Positions 1 through 9,240 of a stretch of 64,000 nucleotides of DNA are shown piece by piece. The position numbers and the translations under genes are program-made. Within the stretch, counting starts at the first letter, position 1; each line of letters opens with the position of its first letter. The stretch comes from Nostoc linckia z4 (GTDB lineage: Bacteria; Cyanobacteriota; Cyanobacteriia; Cyanobacteriales; Nostocaceae), in NCBI RefSeq assembly GCF_002608075.1, contig NZ_LAHA01000027.1, forward strand, positions 8,055 to 72,054. The letters run 5' to 3'. The notes beneath the pieces were generated by a model that was given only the letters and a program-made list of their open reading frames with translations, had not been told where the DNA came from and did not search any database.

Positions 1-71
1 CCTTGTCTCCCCACACTCCCCACACTCCCCACCTCCCCATCTCCCCATCCCCCCATCTCCCCATCTCCCTC
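1..71. repeat. CT-rich short tandem repeat array at the window edge
   Basis: Repeated CTCCCCAT and CTCCCCACA units fill the first 71 bases. The same family recurs at 1674-1766, 24421-24487 and 45040-45081. The rest of the stretch before bioB (72-257) shows no gene; it carries the bioB leader with an AGGAAGG ribosome binding site at about 247-253. Confidence 0.8.
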
Positions 72-257
72 ATCCCTCCCCCTTGAGGATTTTTACTCTA
101 AATCTGCCAATCAACCAAAATATTGATAAGCTGATGTCTAAATATCTAGGCGCAAGGATTGAGAGCTAATGGGTGATTAATAACTTCAATATAAATCCCT
201 TTGCCCAAACGCTGTACCAAAAGGCAGCCTTGATAAACCTAGTCTACAGGAAGGATA

Positions 258-1268
258 GTGACGGTGGGAATACGCTACGATTGGCAGGAATTAGAGATTA
301 GGGCGATATATAACACGCCTTTGCTAGAGCTGATTTATCAAGCTGCTAGCGTGCATCGCCAATATCATGACCCAACAAAAATCCAAGTTTGTAAGCTGAT
401 ATCTATTAAAACCGGAGGTTGCCCAGAAGATTGTAGCTACTGTGCCCAATCTTCGCGCTATCAAACGGAGGTAAAGCCGCAAGCACTCCTAGAAAAGGAA
501 ACCGTTGTCAGTATTGCCCAAAAAGCCAAAGAAACTGGTGTTAGCCGTATCTGTATGGGTGCTGCTTGGCGTCAAGTGCGGGATAACTCACAATTTGACG
601 AAGTCCTGGAAATGGTCAAGGATGTGACAGCAATGGGTTTGGAAGTATGCTGCACTTTGGGAATGTTGACACCAAATCAAGCCCAGCGCTTAGAAGCAGC
701 GGGACTTTACGCCTATAACCATAACTTGGATACCTCCGAAGAATATTACAGCACAATTATCACCACAAGAACTTATGCCGATCGCCTCAACACAATTGAA
801 AATGTCCGTAAAACAAATGTGACTGTATGTTCCGGCGGTATCCTTGGTTTGGGCGAAACTGTGGATGACCGGATTTCTATGTTGCACACTTTAGCAAATT
901 TACATCCGCATCCGGAGTCTGTCCCAATTAATATTCTTTCCCAAGTACCAGGTACACCCTTAGAAAATCAGCCTGATGTCCCCATTTGGGATGTTGTGCG
1001 GATGATTGCCACAGCTAGAATTATCATGCCAGCTGCCGATGTGCGTCTGAGTGCTGGTAGGGCGAGACTTTCTCAAGTGGAACAAGCATTGTGTTTTATG
1101 GCAGGAGCCAATTCTATCTTTTCCAGCGACGACAACAAAATGTTGACAGTCACCACTCCTTGCCCGGATTATGATAGCGATCGCCAAATGCTGAATTTAC
1201 TCGGTTTACAAATGCGTCCACCTTCCCCAAGACCTGAGAAAATCTCAAGTCCAGCTGTCGTGGGATGA
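258..1268 (+). CDS. bioB: Biotin synthase BioB
   Basis: Radical SAM enzyme that inserts sulfur into dethiobiotin, the last step of biotin synthesis, in the cytoplasm. The 336-residue product has the CxxxCxxC cluster motif at C55, C59 and C62. Cysteines C99, C131/C132 and C191 and arginine R263 match the spacing of the [2Fe-2S] cluster ligands of the family. The GTG start at 258 is chosen because AGGAAGG lies about 4-10 bases upstream. Length is normal for BioB (about 320-350). The gene stands alone, convergent with petL; no other bio gene is visible. The proline-rich tail after about residue 318 is probably not catalytic. Confidence 0.97.
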   Translation: MTVGIRYDWQELEIRAIYNTPLLELIYQAASVHRQYHDPTKIQVCKLISIKTGGCPEDCSYCAQSSRYQTEVKPQALLEKETVVSIAQKAKETGVSRICMGAAWRQVRDNSQFDEVLEMVKDVTAMGLEVCCTLGMLTPNQAQRLEAAGLYAYNHNLDTSEEYYSTIITTRTYADRLNTIENVRKTNVTVCSGGILGLGETVDDRISMLHTLANLHPHPESVPINILSQVPGTPLENQPDVPIWDVVRMIATARIIMPAADVRLSAGRARLSQVEQALCFMAGANSIFSSDDNKMLTVTTPCPDYDSDRQMLNLLGLQMRPPSPRPEKISSPAVVG

Positions 1269-1280
1269 ATAAGAGGGGCA

Positions 1281-1387
1281 GGGGAGATGGGGAGATGGGG
1301 AGATGGGGAAATGGGGAGAGATTTTCACCCTACCGCCCTACCTTTTCCATACCCCATGCCCTATGCCCCATGCCCCATGCCCTCATG
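1281..1387. repeat. Two short tandem repeat arrays between bioB and petL
   Basis: An octamer array GGGGAGAT (1281-1320) is followed by a heptamer array of CCCCATG/CCCTATG units (about 1352-1387). Both lie between the convergent bioB and petL genes and no ORF is supported. Such arrays are typical of intergenic DNA in Nostocales. Confidence 0.85.
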
Positions 1388-1414
1388 GATTGAGAGGTTA
1401 AATGTGTCTCTCGA

Positions 1415-1510
1415 TTAAATTATCTTGGCAGTCCGCAAACCGAAAAACAAACCAAGAGCAACACCAAAGAATAAACCCAAGAACCCGATGTAAGCTACAA
1501 TTGCAAACAT
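1415..1510 (-). CDS. petL: Cytochrome b6f complex subunit PetL
   Basis: A 31-residue single-pass membrane peptide, MFAIVAYIGFLGLFFG followed by a second hydrophobic half and a C-terminal RTAKII. PetL is a small peripheral subunit that stabilises the cytochrome b6f dimer in the thylakoid membrane. Length, the AIVAYIGFL core and the GLRxAKI-type end match the Nostoc PetL peptide as I remember it. A GGAGA ribosome binding site sits about 8 bases before the ATG at 1510, which supports a real gene despite its size. PetM and PsaM are alternatives of similar length but have different sequences. It is convergent with bioB and apart from other pet genes, as is usual for petL in cyanobacteria. Confidence 0.85.
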   Translation of the reverse strand: MFAIVAYIGFLGLFFGVALGLFFGLRTAKII

Positions 1511-1545
1511 TTACTTTTCTCCACAATAGTTCCTAAATCTATTGA

Positions 1546-1768
1546 ATCATTAGTCATTGCTTATTGGTCATTAGTCATTAGTCATTGGTCATTGGGTATG
1601 GGGAAAGGGAAAGGGGCAAGGGGGAAAGGGAAAAGATTAAATTTATTCCTTTTCCCCAGCTCGTTTGTCCCTTGTCTCCCCATCTCCCCATCTCCCCATC
1701 TCCCCATCTCCCCATCTCCCCATCTCCCCATCTCCCCATCTCCCCATCTCCCCATCTCCCCATCTCGC
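1546..1768. repeat. GTCATTA heptamers, A/G-rich tract and CATCTCCC octamer array
   Basis: GTCATTA/GTCATTG heptamers (1546-1598) lead into a GGGAAAG-rich tract and then about 11 copies of the octamer CATCTCCC (1674-1766). The octamer has no stop codon in any plus frame, so open frames run through it into aroB and give a false N-terminal extension with LPISPSPH repeats. Confidence 0.85.
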
Positions 1769-1830
1769 TATGCCCTATGCCCAACATTGCGATAGAATAC
1801 ACCCCACGGGCGCTTGTTTGGGGTTGGGAA

Positions 1831-2922
1831 ATGACTTCTGTAATTAATGTAAATTTACCAGGGCAGTCTTATGAGATTGCCATCGCGCCTTCAAGCCTAG
1901 ATCGATTCGGCCAACACATGGCCAGTTTAAAACTAGGTAAGAAGGTACTACTAGTTTCTAATCCAACGATTTTTAAGCATTTTGGCGAAAGAGCCATTAC
2001 ATCGCTGACATCTGCGGGATTTGATGTTGCTAGCTGCACCATACCGCCTGGGGAACGCTATAAAACCCTGAACTCCATCCAAAAACTCTACGATGTGGCC
2101 TTAGAAAACCGCTTAGAACGTTCTTCGACTATGGTGGCTTTGGGGGGAGGCGTAATTGGTGATATGACTGGTTTTGCGGCTGCAACTTGGCTGCGGGGCA
2201 TTAATGTTGTGCAAGTGCCTACTTCGCTGTTGGCAATGGTAGATTCGGCAATTGGTGGCAAAACTGGCGTTAATCATCCCCAGGGGAAAAATTTAATTGG
2301 GGCATTCCATCAACCACGCTTGGTTTTGATTGACCCAGAAGTGTTGAAAACTCTTCCAGCGCGGGAGTTTCGGGCAGGGATGGCGGAAGTTATCAAGTAC
2401 GGCGTGATTTGGGATGCTGAATTATTTGCCCAGTTGGAAGCAAGCAAACGCCTCGACCAACTCCGCTATGTCAAACCTGAATTGATCGACATCATCTTAA
2501 TGCGTTCTTGTCAAGCAAAGGCTGATGTTGTTAGCAAAGACGAAAAAGAAGGTGGCTTAAGGGCGATTCTCAACTATGGACATACCATCGGTCATGCGGT
2601 GGAAAGTTTGACTGGTTATCGAAGCGTAAATCACGGCGAAGCAGTGGCAATTGGTATGGTAGCAGCTGGGCAAATTGCTGTGGAACTGGGAATGTGGCAA
2701 AAGGAAGACACTGAACGTCAAAATGCTTTAATTCACAAAGCTGGTTTACCGACTAAGTTACCAGCTGGGGTGGATATTGAAGCAATTATTGAAGCCTTGC
2801 AGTTAGATAAAAAAGTCAAAGATGGAAAAGTGCGGTTTATTTTGCCAACACAAATTGGTGTAGTGACAATTACTGATGAAGTGCCATCAGATGTTATTCG
2901 CCAAGTGCTGCGGGAGATTTGA
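1831..2922 (+). CDS. aroB: 3-dehydroquinate synthase AroB
   Basis: Second enzyme of the shikimate pathway, converting DAHP to 3-dehydroquinate in the cytoplasm with NAD and a divalent metal. From the ATG at 1831 the product has 363 residues, the normal family length. GGGVIGD (105-111) is the NAD-binding glycine motif. GMAEVIKYG (E186), GHTIGHAVE and NHGEAVAIGM supply the metal ligands and active-site residues. The open frame extends upstream to 1585, but those residues are encoded by the octamer repeat array and are rejected; homology begins at MTSVINVN. No clear Shine-Dalgarno precedes 1831 (GGGTTGGGAA lies directly upstream). The gene is monocistronic here. Confidence 0.96.
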   Translation: MTSVINVNLPGQSYEIAIAPSSLDRFGQHMASLKLGKKVLLVSNPTIFKHFGERAITSLTSAGFDVASCTIPPGERYKTLNSIQKLYDVALENRLERSSTMVALGGGVIGDMTGFAAATWLRGINVVQVPTSLLAMVDSAIGGKTGVNHPQGKNLIGAFHQPRLVLIDPEVLKTLPAREFRAGMAEVIKYGVIWDAELFAQLEASKRLDQLRYVKPELIDIILMRSCQAKADVVSKDEKEGGLRAILNYGHTIGHAVESLTGYRSVNHGEAVAIGMVAAGQIAVELGMWQKEDTERQNALIHKAGLPTKLPAGVDIEAIIEALQLDKKVKDGKVRFILPTQIGVVTITDEVPSDVIRQVLREI

Positions 2923-3554
2923 CTAAAATCGGTAATTACTGAAATAAATCAATGAGAAAGTATAAAATCAAGGATAAATTCTGAGCCTATTTACAGTAGA
3001 AGTAGTGTAAAAATACTACCTTTAGGATGTGAGGGTGAATTTTTCACCCAATATGATTTTCATAGGACGATGCACTTTATCTTTATTTAGCTAAGGGCAA
3101 ACGCAGTATAGACATGTTCTAGTAGCTGTAAATCACCAAGCTAGGATGCAAAAGAAGAAATGAAAATTAAGTCAAGAATTATTCACTGCAAGTTTATAAA
3201 AATTTTCTAAAGAAAAATCTAATGCGTTATTGATAAATAATTTTGGGAAAAATAAACTATCAGAACTCCATAAACAAATTTCTACTATTAATATGACAAT
3301 TTATATGCTCAAACAAACTCAATCAAATACGGGAGGCGATCGCCACTCCAATATATAACAGCAATAAGGTTTTCGGGAAATCTAGCTTTTCAATGAAATT
3401 AAGAATATACAAGGTTTTTTTTACACCAAAAAATACCAAGATTTTGCCAAAATTTAATTAACTCAACCAGCAAAAAAAGCGGGTATTTTTCAGTAATCAG
3501 TTATGAGGATTATTCCAGATTTTGAGTATCAATAAAATTGAAATAATATAGTCA
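2923..3554. other. AT-rich intergenic region without a gene
   Basis: About 630 bases between aroB and the receiver-kinase gene. It has one HIP1 site (GCGATCGC near 3337) and many A/T runs, but no ORF with codon structure and no convincing terminator or RNA. It probably holds the promoter of the downstream sensory gene. Confidence 0.6.
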
Positions 3555-4661
3555 ATGAATACCATTTTAATCATAGAAGATGAAGAACAAATTCGAGAAA
3601 ACATTGAAGAGATTTTACAAATTTCGGATTTTAAAACTTTGATTGCTCCCAACGGCAAAATTGGATTAGAAATTGCTAAAACTAAATTACCTGATTTGAT
3701 TATCTGCGACATTATGATGCCAGACTTAGATGGCTATAGTGTACTGACTGCTCTGCGTAAAAACGAAGCAACTGCGAATATTCCTGTGATATTTGTCACA
3801 GCTAAAGCTGAGCGTTCAGATTTTCGTCATGGTATGGAAATTGGAGCTGATGATTATTTAACAAAACCATTTACAACTGAAGAATTATTAAAAGCGATCG
3901 CCACTCGTTTACATAAACAATCTCTACTTCAACGTCAATCTCAAGCGAAACTAGATGAACTTAGAATTAATATCGCTCATTCATTACCTCATGAACTCAA
4001 TACTCCCTTAAATGGAATTCTGGGAATGTCACAATTGTTAGTTGACAGTCGTCGCATGATGCGTGAATCTGAAGAAATTGAAATTGCAGAGTTAATTTAC
4101 ACCTCAGCTAACCGACTCAATCGATTAACTCAACGTTTTTTACTCTACTCTAATCTAGAATTAATCATCCGAGATAGCGAAAAAATTCAAGAAATTAAAG
4201 AAACTTCAGAACAATGTCTTGCTAAAAAAGTTATTAGTGATGTTTGTCTTCAAAGAGCTAGAGAATTTTGTCGAACCAAAGATTTAACTCTCGAACTTAC
4301 AGAATCAATCCTGCAAATGCCAGAAGATAAATTGAGGATTGTCATTGATGAATTAATAGAGAATGCTTTTAAATTTTCTTTACCTGGTAGTCAAGTTCGA
4401 GTTATTAGCAATTTCGATGGTCACAAATTTCGTTTACACTTAATTGATAATGGCAAAGGAATGACAATTGAAGAAATTGAAAGAATCGGAGCATTTATTC
4501 AATTTAATCGCAAATTCAACGAACAACAAGGCTCTGGATTGGGGCTTAGTATTGTTCAGAACATAATTAAATTATATGGCGGTGAATTGCTATTTAATAG
4601 TATTCCTGAACAACAAACTATTGTCACCATTGTTTTACCTAACCAAAGTAATCAAAAGTAA
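3555..4661 (+). CDS. Hybrid receiver-histidine kinase (REC-HisKA-HATPase)
   Basis: Cytoplasmic two-component protein of 368 residues with an N-terminal CheY-like receiver (about 1-120) and a C-terminal histidine kinase. Receiver residues E8/D9, phospho-acceptor D52, T82 and K104 are present. The H-box reads HELNTPL with H146, the N-box DELIENAFKFS with N270, and the G-boxes DNGKGM and GSGLGLSI are intact, so both halves look active. There is no membrane segment. The receiver-first order is common in cyanobacteria, where such kinases relay a signal received from another kinase to a second regulator. No partner is adjacent, so the signal is unknown. Confidence 0.93.
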   Translation: MNTILIIEDEEQIRENIEEILQISDFKTLIAPNGKIGLEIAKTKLPDLIICDIMMPDLDGYSVLTALRKNEATANIPVIFVTAKAERSDFRHGMEIGADDYLTKPFTTEELLKAIATRLHKQSLLQRQSQAKLDELRINIAHSLPHELNTPLNGILGMSQLLVDSRRMMRESEEIEIAELIYTSANRLNRLTQRFLLYSNLELIIRDSEKIQEIKETSEQCLAKKVISDVCLQRAREFCRTKDLTLELTESILQMPEDKLRIVIDELIENAFKFSLPGSQVRVISNFDGHKFRLHLIDNGKGMTIEEIERIGAFIQFNRKFNEQQGSGLGLSIVQNIIKLYGGELLFNSIPEQQTIVTIVLPNQSNQK

Positions 4662-5057
4662 AAAAAACGAGAATTTCACAATCAAATATCAAAATTATTA
4701 ATATAATAAAATTCCTATAATTTATAGATTTTGTTTGAATTATTCAAATTTTTTCTCTTTAAAAATGTAGTGTTTTATTACGAAAAATAAATATATAGGA
4801 ATCCGCTTTGATTACTGAAATTATTTGCGTAGAAGGGAACAGGGAACAGGGAATAGGGAATAGGTAAGAAGGAATCAAAATGTACTGATTTTTTTCAAAA
4901 ATCAAATACTAGTCCTATATAAAATATAAAATTATCAAATAAATCTTTACTTAAGGGCTTAACTTTCTAATTTTTACTTGATGTATACAACTTCATTACC
5001 AATTCTTAAATATCATCATTTACTCTAATTTTTGTTGTGCATCTCAGAGCGGTCTAA
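4662..5057. repeat. AT-rich intergenic region with a GGGAACA heptamer array
   Basis: A short tandem array of GGGAACA/GGGAATA heptamers occupies about 4835-4865. The rest is AT-rich with no supported gene. Related heptamers recur at about 6695-6730 and, in the complementary sense, 6925-6955. Confidence 0.75.
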
Positions 5058-6170
5058 ATGATATTTAAAAGAATTGTTTTGGTTGCCATCGGGCTAATTT
5101 TAGCAATCTTCTTCAGCAGTGTTACTCAGTTCAAAACCATTGCCCAATCTCTTACAGATTTAGATTTAGCTGCGTATTATGCTCCAATTCACTATCAAGA
5201 TACTGATAGCACTAAGTATAGTGGAGACTATATCACGCGCTTTGATTACGATAATGATTGGCAGGGAACAAATAACTGGGATAATCTTTTTCAATTTGCT
5301 TTGAATGCTCATGGTTACTATTCTGTAGTTGAAAGTTGTACTCATTGGTTCATCACCTATTCTTTTTTCCATCCTCAAGATTGGACTGATATTCCCTTTG
5401 ACCAAGAACATGAAAATGATTTAGAAGGTTTATTAACAATTGTTCGTAAAGATGGCTCAACTTTTGGCAAACTTGAAGGAATTGTAACTGCATTTCATCG
5501 AGACTTTTACTCCTATACACCAGTTGGTAGTCCCTTAACAAATGGTGCAGAAAATATTGATGGAACGCTTACTACAAGCAGCTACAGTGGTTCGCAACAT
5601 CCGTTGACTTCTCAAGAAGCTAAAGGTCATGGTTTAAAAGCCTGGCCTAATGCTGGGGATTTTCAAGGGGCCAGTAATGAAGATGGAATTATTTACTATC
5701 CTTCTAAAACTACCACTGAAGTTCCTGCTTCTGGCAACGATCGCAATGTGCAATACTTACTCTTAGATGTATTTGCCTCCAATGGAATGTGGCAACATCA
5801 ATTAAATGAGGCTGCATTACCAAGTTCTTCATCTCTCACTTTTGCTAGTTGGGGAACTTTTAAGGGAGATTCTAGTGGTGGATGTGGTGCTGGGACACCA
5901 ACTTGTAGTGAGAATTCTGCCAATACACCTTGGGGTTGGGATGATTCCAATGATGGTGGAGTATACAAAGGTGAAATGGCTTTAGATCCCGCTCACTTGA
6001 CGGATGTTTATTTTAATGGATTGGGTAACTTTGATACAACCTACATCCGTAATAAATTTATTAAGGATTTGAGAGATAGGGAATATAATTCAGCAAATCT
6101 GCCCCAAGGCTGGCCTAGTCAACTCAATTTGAATTCTTTGATTGGTAAACTAAAAAACCAATGTTTTTAA
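5058..6170 (+). CDS. Exported protein of unknown function with a HENDLEG motif
   Basis: The 370-residue product starts with a Sec-type signal peptide (positive MIFKR, hydrophobic core to about residue 22, likely cleavage after TIAQ at residue 30). The mature part is rich in Asp, Trp, Tyr and Gly. A segment FFHPQDW followed by DQEHENDLEG (about 104-124) looks like a conserved acidic/His site, perhaps for metal. Two cysteines at about 276 and 282 and one at the very end could form disulfides. The HExDLEG stretch weakly resembles secreted Vps62-like proteins, but this is not a firm assignment. Substrate and role are unknown. Confidence 0.75.
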   Translation: MIFKRIVLVAIGLILAIFFSSVTQFKTIAQSLTDLDLAAYYAPIHYQDTDSTKYSGDYITRFDYDNDWQGTNNWDNLFQFALNAHGYYSVVESCTHWFITYSFFHPQDWTDIPFDQEHENDLEGLLTIVRKDGSTFGKLEGIVTAFHRDFYSYTPVGSPLTNGAENIDGTLTTSSYSGSQHPLTSQEAKGHGLKAWPNAGDFQGASNEDGIIYYPSKTTTEVPASGNDRNVQYLLLDVFASNGMWQHQLNEAALPSSSSLTFASWGTFKGDSSGGCGAGTPTCSENSANTPWGWDDSNDGGVYKGEMALDPAHLTDVYFNGLGNFDTTYIRNKFIKDLRDREYNSANLPQGWPSQLNLNSLIGKLKNQCF

Positions 6171-6303
6171 GTATTGCTAAGAGGCAAGAGGCAAGAGGCA
6201 ATAAGTTTTGTTTAAGGCTTATTTAGGATTGCAACAGCAGTAATTTGATTTTGGTTTGAAAATTCAGTCAGAATAATAATAGGCAATCATAGAGGATGAT
6301 ACT

Positions 6304-6606
6304 ATGCTTCCCTTAACTCAAATTCTTCGTAATTTCTTCCTTCGTTTGGAAGGTTTTTTATCTGTTGTTTTCAAACCTTTGTTGAATTTTCTCAAAAACT
6401 TCTTTGCCTTTTTTACCAAGGTGTTCGGATTAAATAGCTCTAATTATTTCTTGGAATCCGAACAGACGGGAGGTATAAATAAACAAGAAAATCAAACGGT
6501 TCAAAATACCACCCCTGAACCTCCCACCGTTACCCGCCGTCGTCCCAATACCAAAAAAATTGATGATTACTATATCAATATGGCGCGTGAGGTGAAAAAC
6601 AACTAA
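6304..6606 (+). CDS. Small conserved-looking protein with hydrophobic N-terminus
   Basis: A 100-residue product. The first 45 residues are rich in Phe and Leu with few charges and may lie on or in a membrane. The C-terminal half is hydrophilic and contains TRRRPNTKKIDDYYINMAREV, a motif type I associate with small hypothetical proteins in Nostocales. The ATG at 6304 follows a GAGGATG-like ribosome binding site at about 6292-6298. It stands alone between two plus-strand genes and no function can be assigned. Confidence 0.65.
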   Translation: MLPLTQILRNFFLRLEGFLSVVFKPLLNFLKNFFAFFTKVFGLNSSNYFLESEQTGGINKQENQTVQNTTPEPPTVTRRRPNTKKIDDYYINMAREVKNN

Positions 6607-6615
6607 TTAGTTATG

Positions 6616-6637
6616 GAGGCGTGCAGCTGTACGCCTC
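6616..6637. terminator. Hairpin after the 6304-6606 gene
   Basis: GAGGCGTGCAG pairs with CTGTACGCCTC with one mismatch, 10 bases after the stop codon. There is no T-run behind it, so it may be a dispersed palindrome rather than a true intrinsic terminator. Confidence 0.4.
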
Positions 6638-7150
6638 TACATATATATCTGAATCAAAGATTTGCTCAAATCATATCAGCGACCAAGCCCTTCGGACAGG
6701 GAACAGGAAACTCTTAACAGGGAACAGCAAAAAAATCTGCCCGAATATTCGGTTTCAAACACCTCTGTTACGAAGTTCAGATCCAAGGAAGCCTTGGCTG
6801 TGACGAAAGCGCTAAATTTATTTATGAAAAAAATCAAAATATTTGAAACGAGATGGTGCAAGCCACGAAGTTTCAATGCGTCATTCTACAAATCAAGAGA
6901 TTTTAATTATGGGGTATCGAACTGTTGCCTGTTGCCTATTCCCTGTTCCCTTTTAAAGATTACTATAATTATTTATCTAATTTATAAATAAAAAATATTT
7001 AAATTTTCTTGTGGGCTGAGCCTCTCACCCGCCCTGAAGCAAAGGTGTACTTTTGATTTTCCCGCAAGTAATAGTAATTTATTTATGAATAATTCTCATA
7101 TCAAATTGCTATATGCTTTGATTAAAGCAACTCTAAATCAGTAAAAAAAC
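6638..7150. other. Intergenic region with heptamer repeats, no gene
   Basis: It holds GGGAACA-type repeats at about 6695-6730 and complementary CTGTTGCCTATTCCC-type repeats at about 6925-6955, which together could form an imperfect stem around a 200-base core. Open frames across the core overlap each other on both strands and show no recognisable protein. Confidence 0.55.
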
Positions 7151-8638
7151 GTGAATCTCTCATTAATTACTCGCGCTCAAGAACACAACGAAAAAATAGC
7201 GATCGTTACAACCCAAGGCGTTTTTACTTATCGAGATCTACTCTATACTTCAGGTCAAATTGCCACGAATCTTGTGGAAAATGCAGATGATTTACACGAG
7301 GAGCGAGTTGCTTTTCTCATCCCGCCGGGATTTGAGTATGTAGCAACTCAATGGGGAATTTGGCGTGCAGGTGGTGTAGCAGTACCTTTGTGTGTTTCCC
7401 ACCCGCAACCAGAATTAGAGTATGTGATTAAAAATTGTGGAGCATCGATTATTATTGCCCATCCTGATTTTGAGGATACATTGCAAGCGATCGCCCAATC
7501 ACAAAATTTGCGATTTATTCTCAGTTCACAAGCCCTACCATCTCATATTGGTAACCTCCCAGAAATAGATATCACCAGACGCGCCTTAATTCTCTACACC
7601 AGTGGTACAACCGGGAAACCCAAAGGTGTGGTTACAACCCATGAAAATATTCAAGCCCAAGTCACTAGCTTGGTTACCGCTTGGGAATGGACATCAAGCG
7701 ATCGTATTTTACATGTACTGCCATTACATCATATTCATGGAATTGTCAATATATTAACTTGTGCTTTATGGGCTGGGGCACAATGTCACATGTTGAGTAA
7801 GTTTGATGCCGAAGTCGTGTGGAATCGAATTTCTGAAGGTGACTTGACTTTATTTATGGCAGTACCCACCATATATGTAAAGCTGATTGCTGCTTGGGAA
7901 AAGGTAAACAGCAAACAGCAAAAAAGTATGTCAGCAGGCTGTGAAAAAATGCGCCTGATGGTTTCTGGCTCAGCAGCTTTACCAGTTCAAGTTTTAGAAA
8001 AGTGGCAAACCATTAGCGGACATTTTCTCCTAGAGCGTTATGGGATGACGGAAACTGGGATGGTGCTATCAAATCCTTTACATGGTGAACGCTTACCAGG
8101 ATATGTGGGAAAGCCTTTACCTCAGGTGGAAGTGAGATTAGTTGATGAAAATGGATTAGTTCCACCAGAAACCCCAGGAGAAATTCAAGTCAAAGGGCCG
8201 ACAGTATTTTTAGAATATTGGGAAAATCCCCAAGCAAGCGCCAAAGCCTTCCAAAATGGTTGGTTTTGTACTGGAGATCTAGCCATACTTGAGAATGGCA
8301 ACTATCGCATTTTGGGACGGATGAGTGTAGATATCATCAAAACCGGGGGATATAAAGTTTCAGCTTTGGAAATTGAAGAAGTCCTAAGAACCCATCCAGA
8401 TATTCAAGAATGTGCAGTGGTGGGAATTGCAGACATAGAATGGGGTGAGCGAGTCTGTGCGGCATTATTATTGCAAGGCTCACAAACTTTGACATTAGAA
8501 TCCCTCAGGAGTTGGGCAAAACAGCAATTGGCTGTCTATAAAGTGCCGACTCAAATTTTGATAGTTGAAGAATTACCGCGTAATGCAATGGGAAAAGTAA
8601 CTAAGCCAAGTGTGATTGAGCTATTTCGGTCATCTTGA
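7151..8638 (+). CDS. Acyl-CoA synthetase, malonyl-CoA synthetase-like
   Basis: An ANL-superfamily adenylate-forming ligase of 495 residues that activates a carboxylic acid with ATP and transfers it to CoA. The P-loop-like motif YTSGTTGKPKG lies at about 149-159. The adenylation motif RYGMTETG is at about 296-303, TGDLA and the hinge region ILGRMSVDIIKTGGYK follow, and the C-terminal catalytic lysine is in PRNAMGK. The RYGMTETGM...NPLHGER and GRMSVDIIKTGGYK segments match malonyl-CoA synthetases (MatB/ACSF3 type) better than long-chain ligases. Substrate is inferred, not proven. It uses a GTG start at 7151 with no clear Shine-Dalgarno (A-run upstream). It is not in an operon. Confidence 0.88.
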   Translation: MNLSLITRAQEHNEKIAIVTTQGVFTYRDLLYTSGQIATNLVENADDLHEERVAFLIPPGFEYVATQWGIWRAGGVAVPLCVSHPQPELEYVIKNCGASIIIAHPDFEDTLQAIAQSQNLRFILSSQALPSHIGNLPEIDITRRALILYTSGTTGKPKGVVTTHENIQAQVTSLVTAWEWTSSDRILHVLPLHHIHGIVNILTCALWAGAQCHMLSKFDAEVVWNRISEGDLTLFMAVPTIYVKLIAAWEKVNSKQQKSMSAGCEKMRLMVSGSAALPVQVLEKWQTISGHFLLERYGMTETGMVLSNPLHGERLPGYVGKPLPQVEVRLVDENGLVPPETPGEIQVKGPTVFLEYWENPQASAKAFQNGWFCTGDLAILENGNYRILGRMSVDIIKTGGYKVSALEIEEVLRTHPDIQECAVVGIADIEWGERVCAALLLQGSQTLTLESLRSWAKQQLAVYKVPTQILIVEELPRNAMGKVTKPSVIELFRSS

Positions 8639-8682
8639 GCATAAAAGGGAACTGTTTACGAGCAACAGAAAATTCAGCTGAT

Positions 8683-9087
8683 TCAATTGAGATCGTTAGG
8701 TGAAGATAATTGAATTACCTCAGTAAAACGTGAATATTTAACCACATCGGTAGGAGGATAATCTGCCGACACTGCAATTAGTCCAATTTTTATATCCTCG
8801 AAATAAATCACACCCCCAATACGTCGTTCAACTTGGAAGGGGCCATGAAATAAATGATATTTTGCAATGTAAATCGGCAGAAAGTTAGTAATCTTTACTG
8901 TTGTGCTAAACATTTGCTGACAAGTTTTCTGGATAACACTATCTAAATATTGATTAGATCTAGGCTCACCCAGTTGGGTAAATTCTGGATAATCCGCAAA
9001 ATGATCCATATAAAATAACCAGATCTGGGACAAATCTGTTTCAATAGTCAGTTTTTGTTTGAGTTCTTGTAATCGGTCGATGTTCAT
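8683..9087 (-). CDS. Hypothetical protein, about 134 residues
   Basis: The ATG at 9087 (MNIDRLQELKQK) is preferred, because the longer frame to 9138 runs into a dispersed palindrome. The product looks like a soluble alpha/beta protein with a predicted helix at the N-terminus, a middle segment VIYFEDIKIGLIAVS and no signal or membrane segment. I do not recognise the family. It is convergent with the acyl-CoA synthetase gene and could be a small SnoaL-like or stress protein, but nothing in the sequence decides this. Confidence 0.6.
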   Translation of the reverse strand: MNIDRLQELKQKLTIETDLSQIWLFYMDHFADYPEFTQLGEPRSNQYLDSVIQKTCQQMFSTTVKITNFLPIYIAKYHLFHGPFQVERRIGGVIYFEDIKIGLIAVSADYPPTDVVKYSRFTEVIQLSSPNDLN

Positions 9088-9132
9088 AGTGTGAATATTA
9101 AGTAGATGGACATAAATAAATATAATATGTTC

Positions 9133-9199
9133 TGTCATTGCGAGCGAAGCGAAGCAATCCCAGAGACTTTGCGATTGCTTCGCTTCGCTCGCAATGACA
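9133..9199. repeat. Palindromic element with perfect 27-base arms
   Basis: The left arm (9133-9159, starting TGTCATTGCGAGCGAAGCG) pairs without mismatch with 9173-9199 around a 13-base loop. It lies just upstream of the 8683-9087 gene. This looks like a known type of dispersed repetitive palindrome in bacteria and cyanobacteria (TCATTGCGAGCGAAGCGAAGC family). Confidence 0.9.
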
Positions 9200-9240
9200 T
9201 CTTAGATTTAATCATGACTATCTACTTAATGAGGTGAAAC

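Noticed and set aside
1585..1830. N-terminal extension of AroB through LPISPSPH repeats
   Set aside because: The extension is coded by the octamer array, which is open in every frame; homology starts at 1831 and gives the normal length.
6621..6991. Overlapping short frames between 6.6 and 7.0 kb
   Set aside because: Frames on both strands overlap across GGGAACA repeats; none has a start with a ribosome binding site or a recognisable protein.
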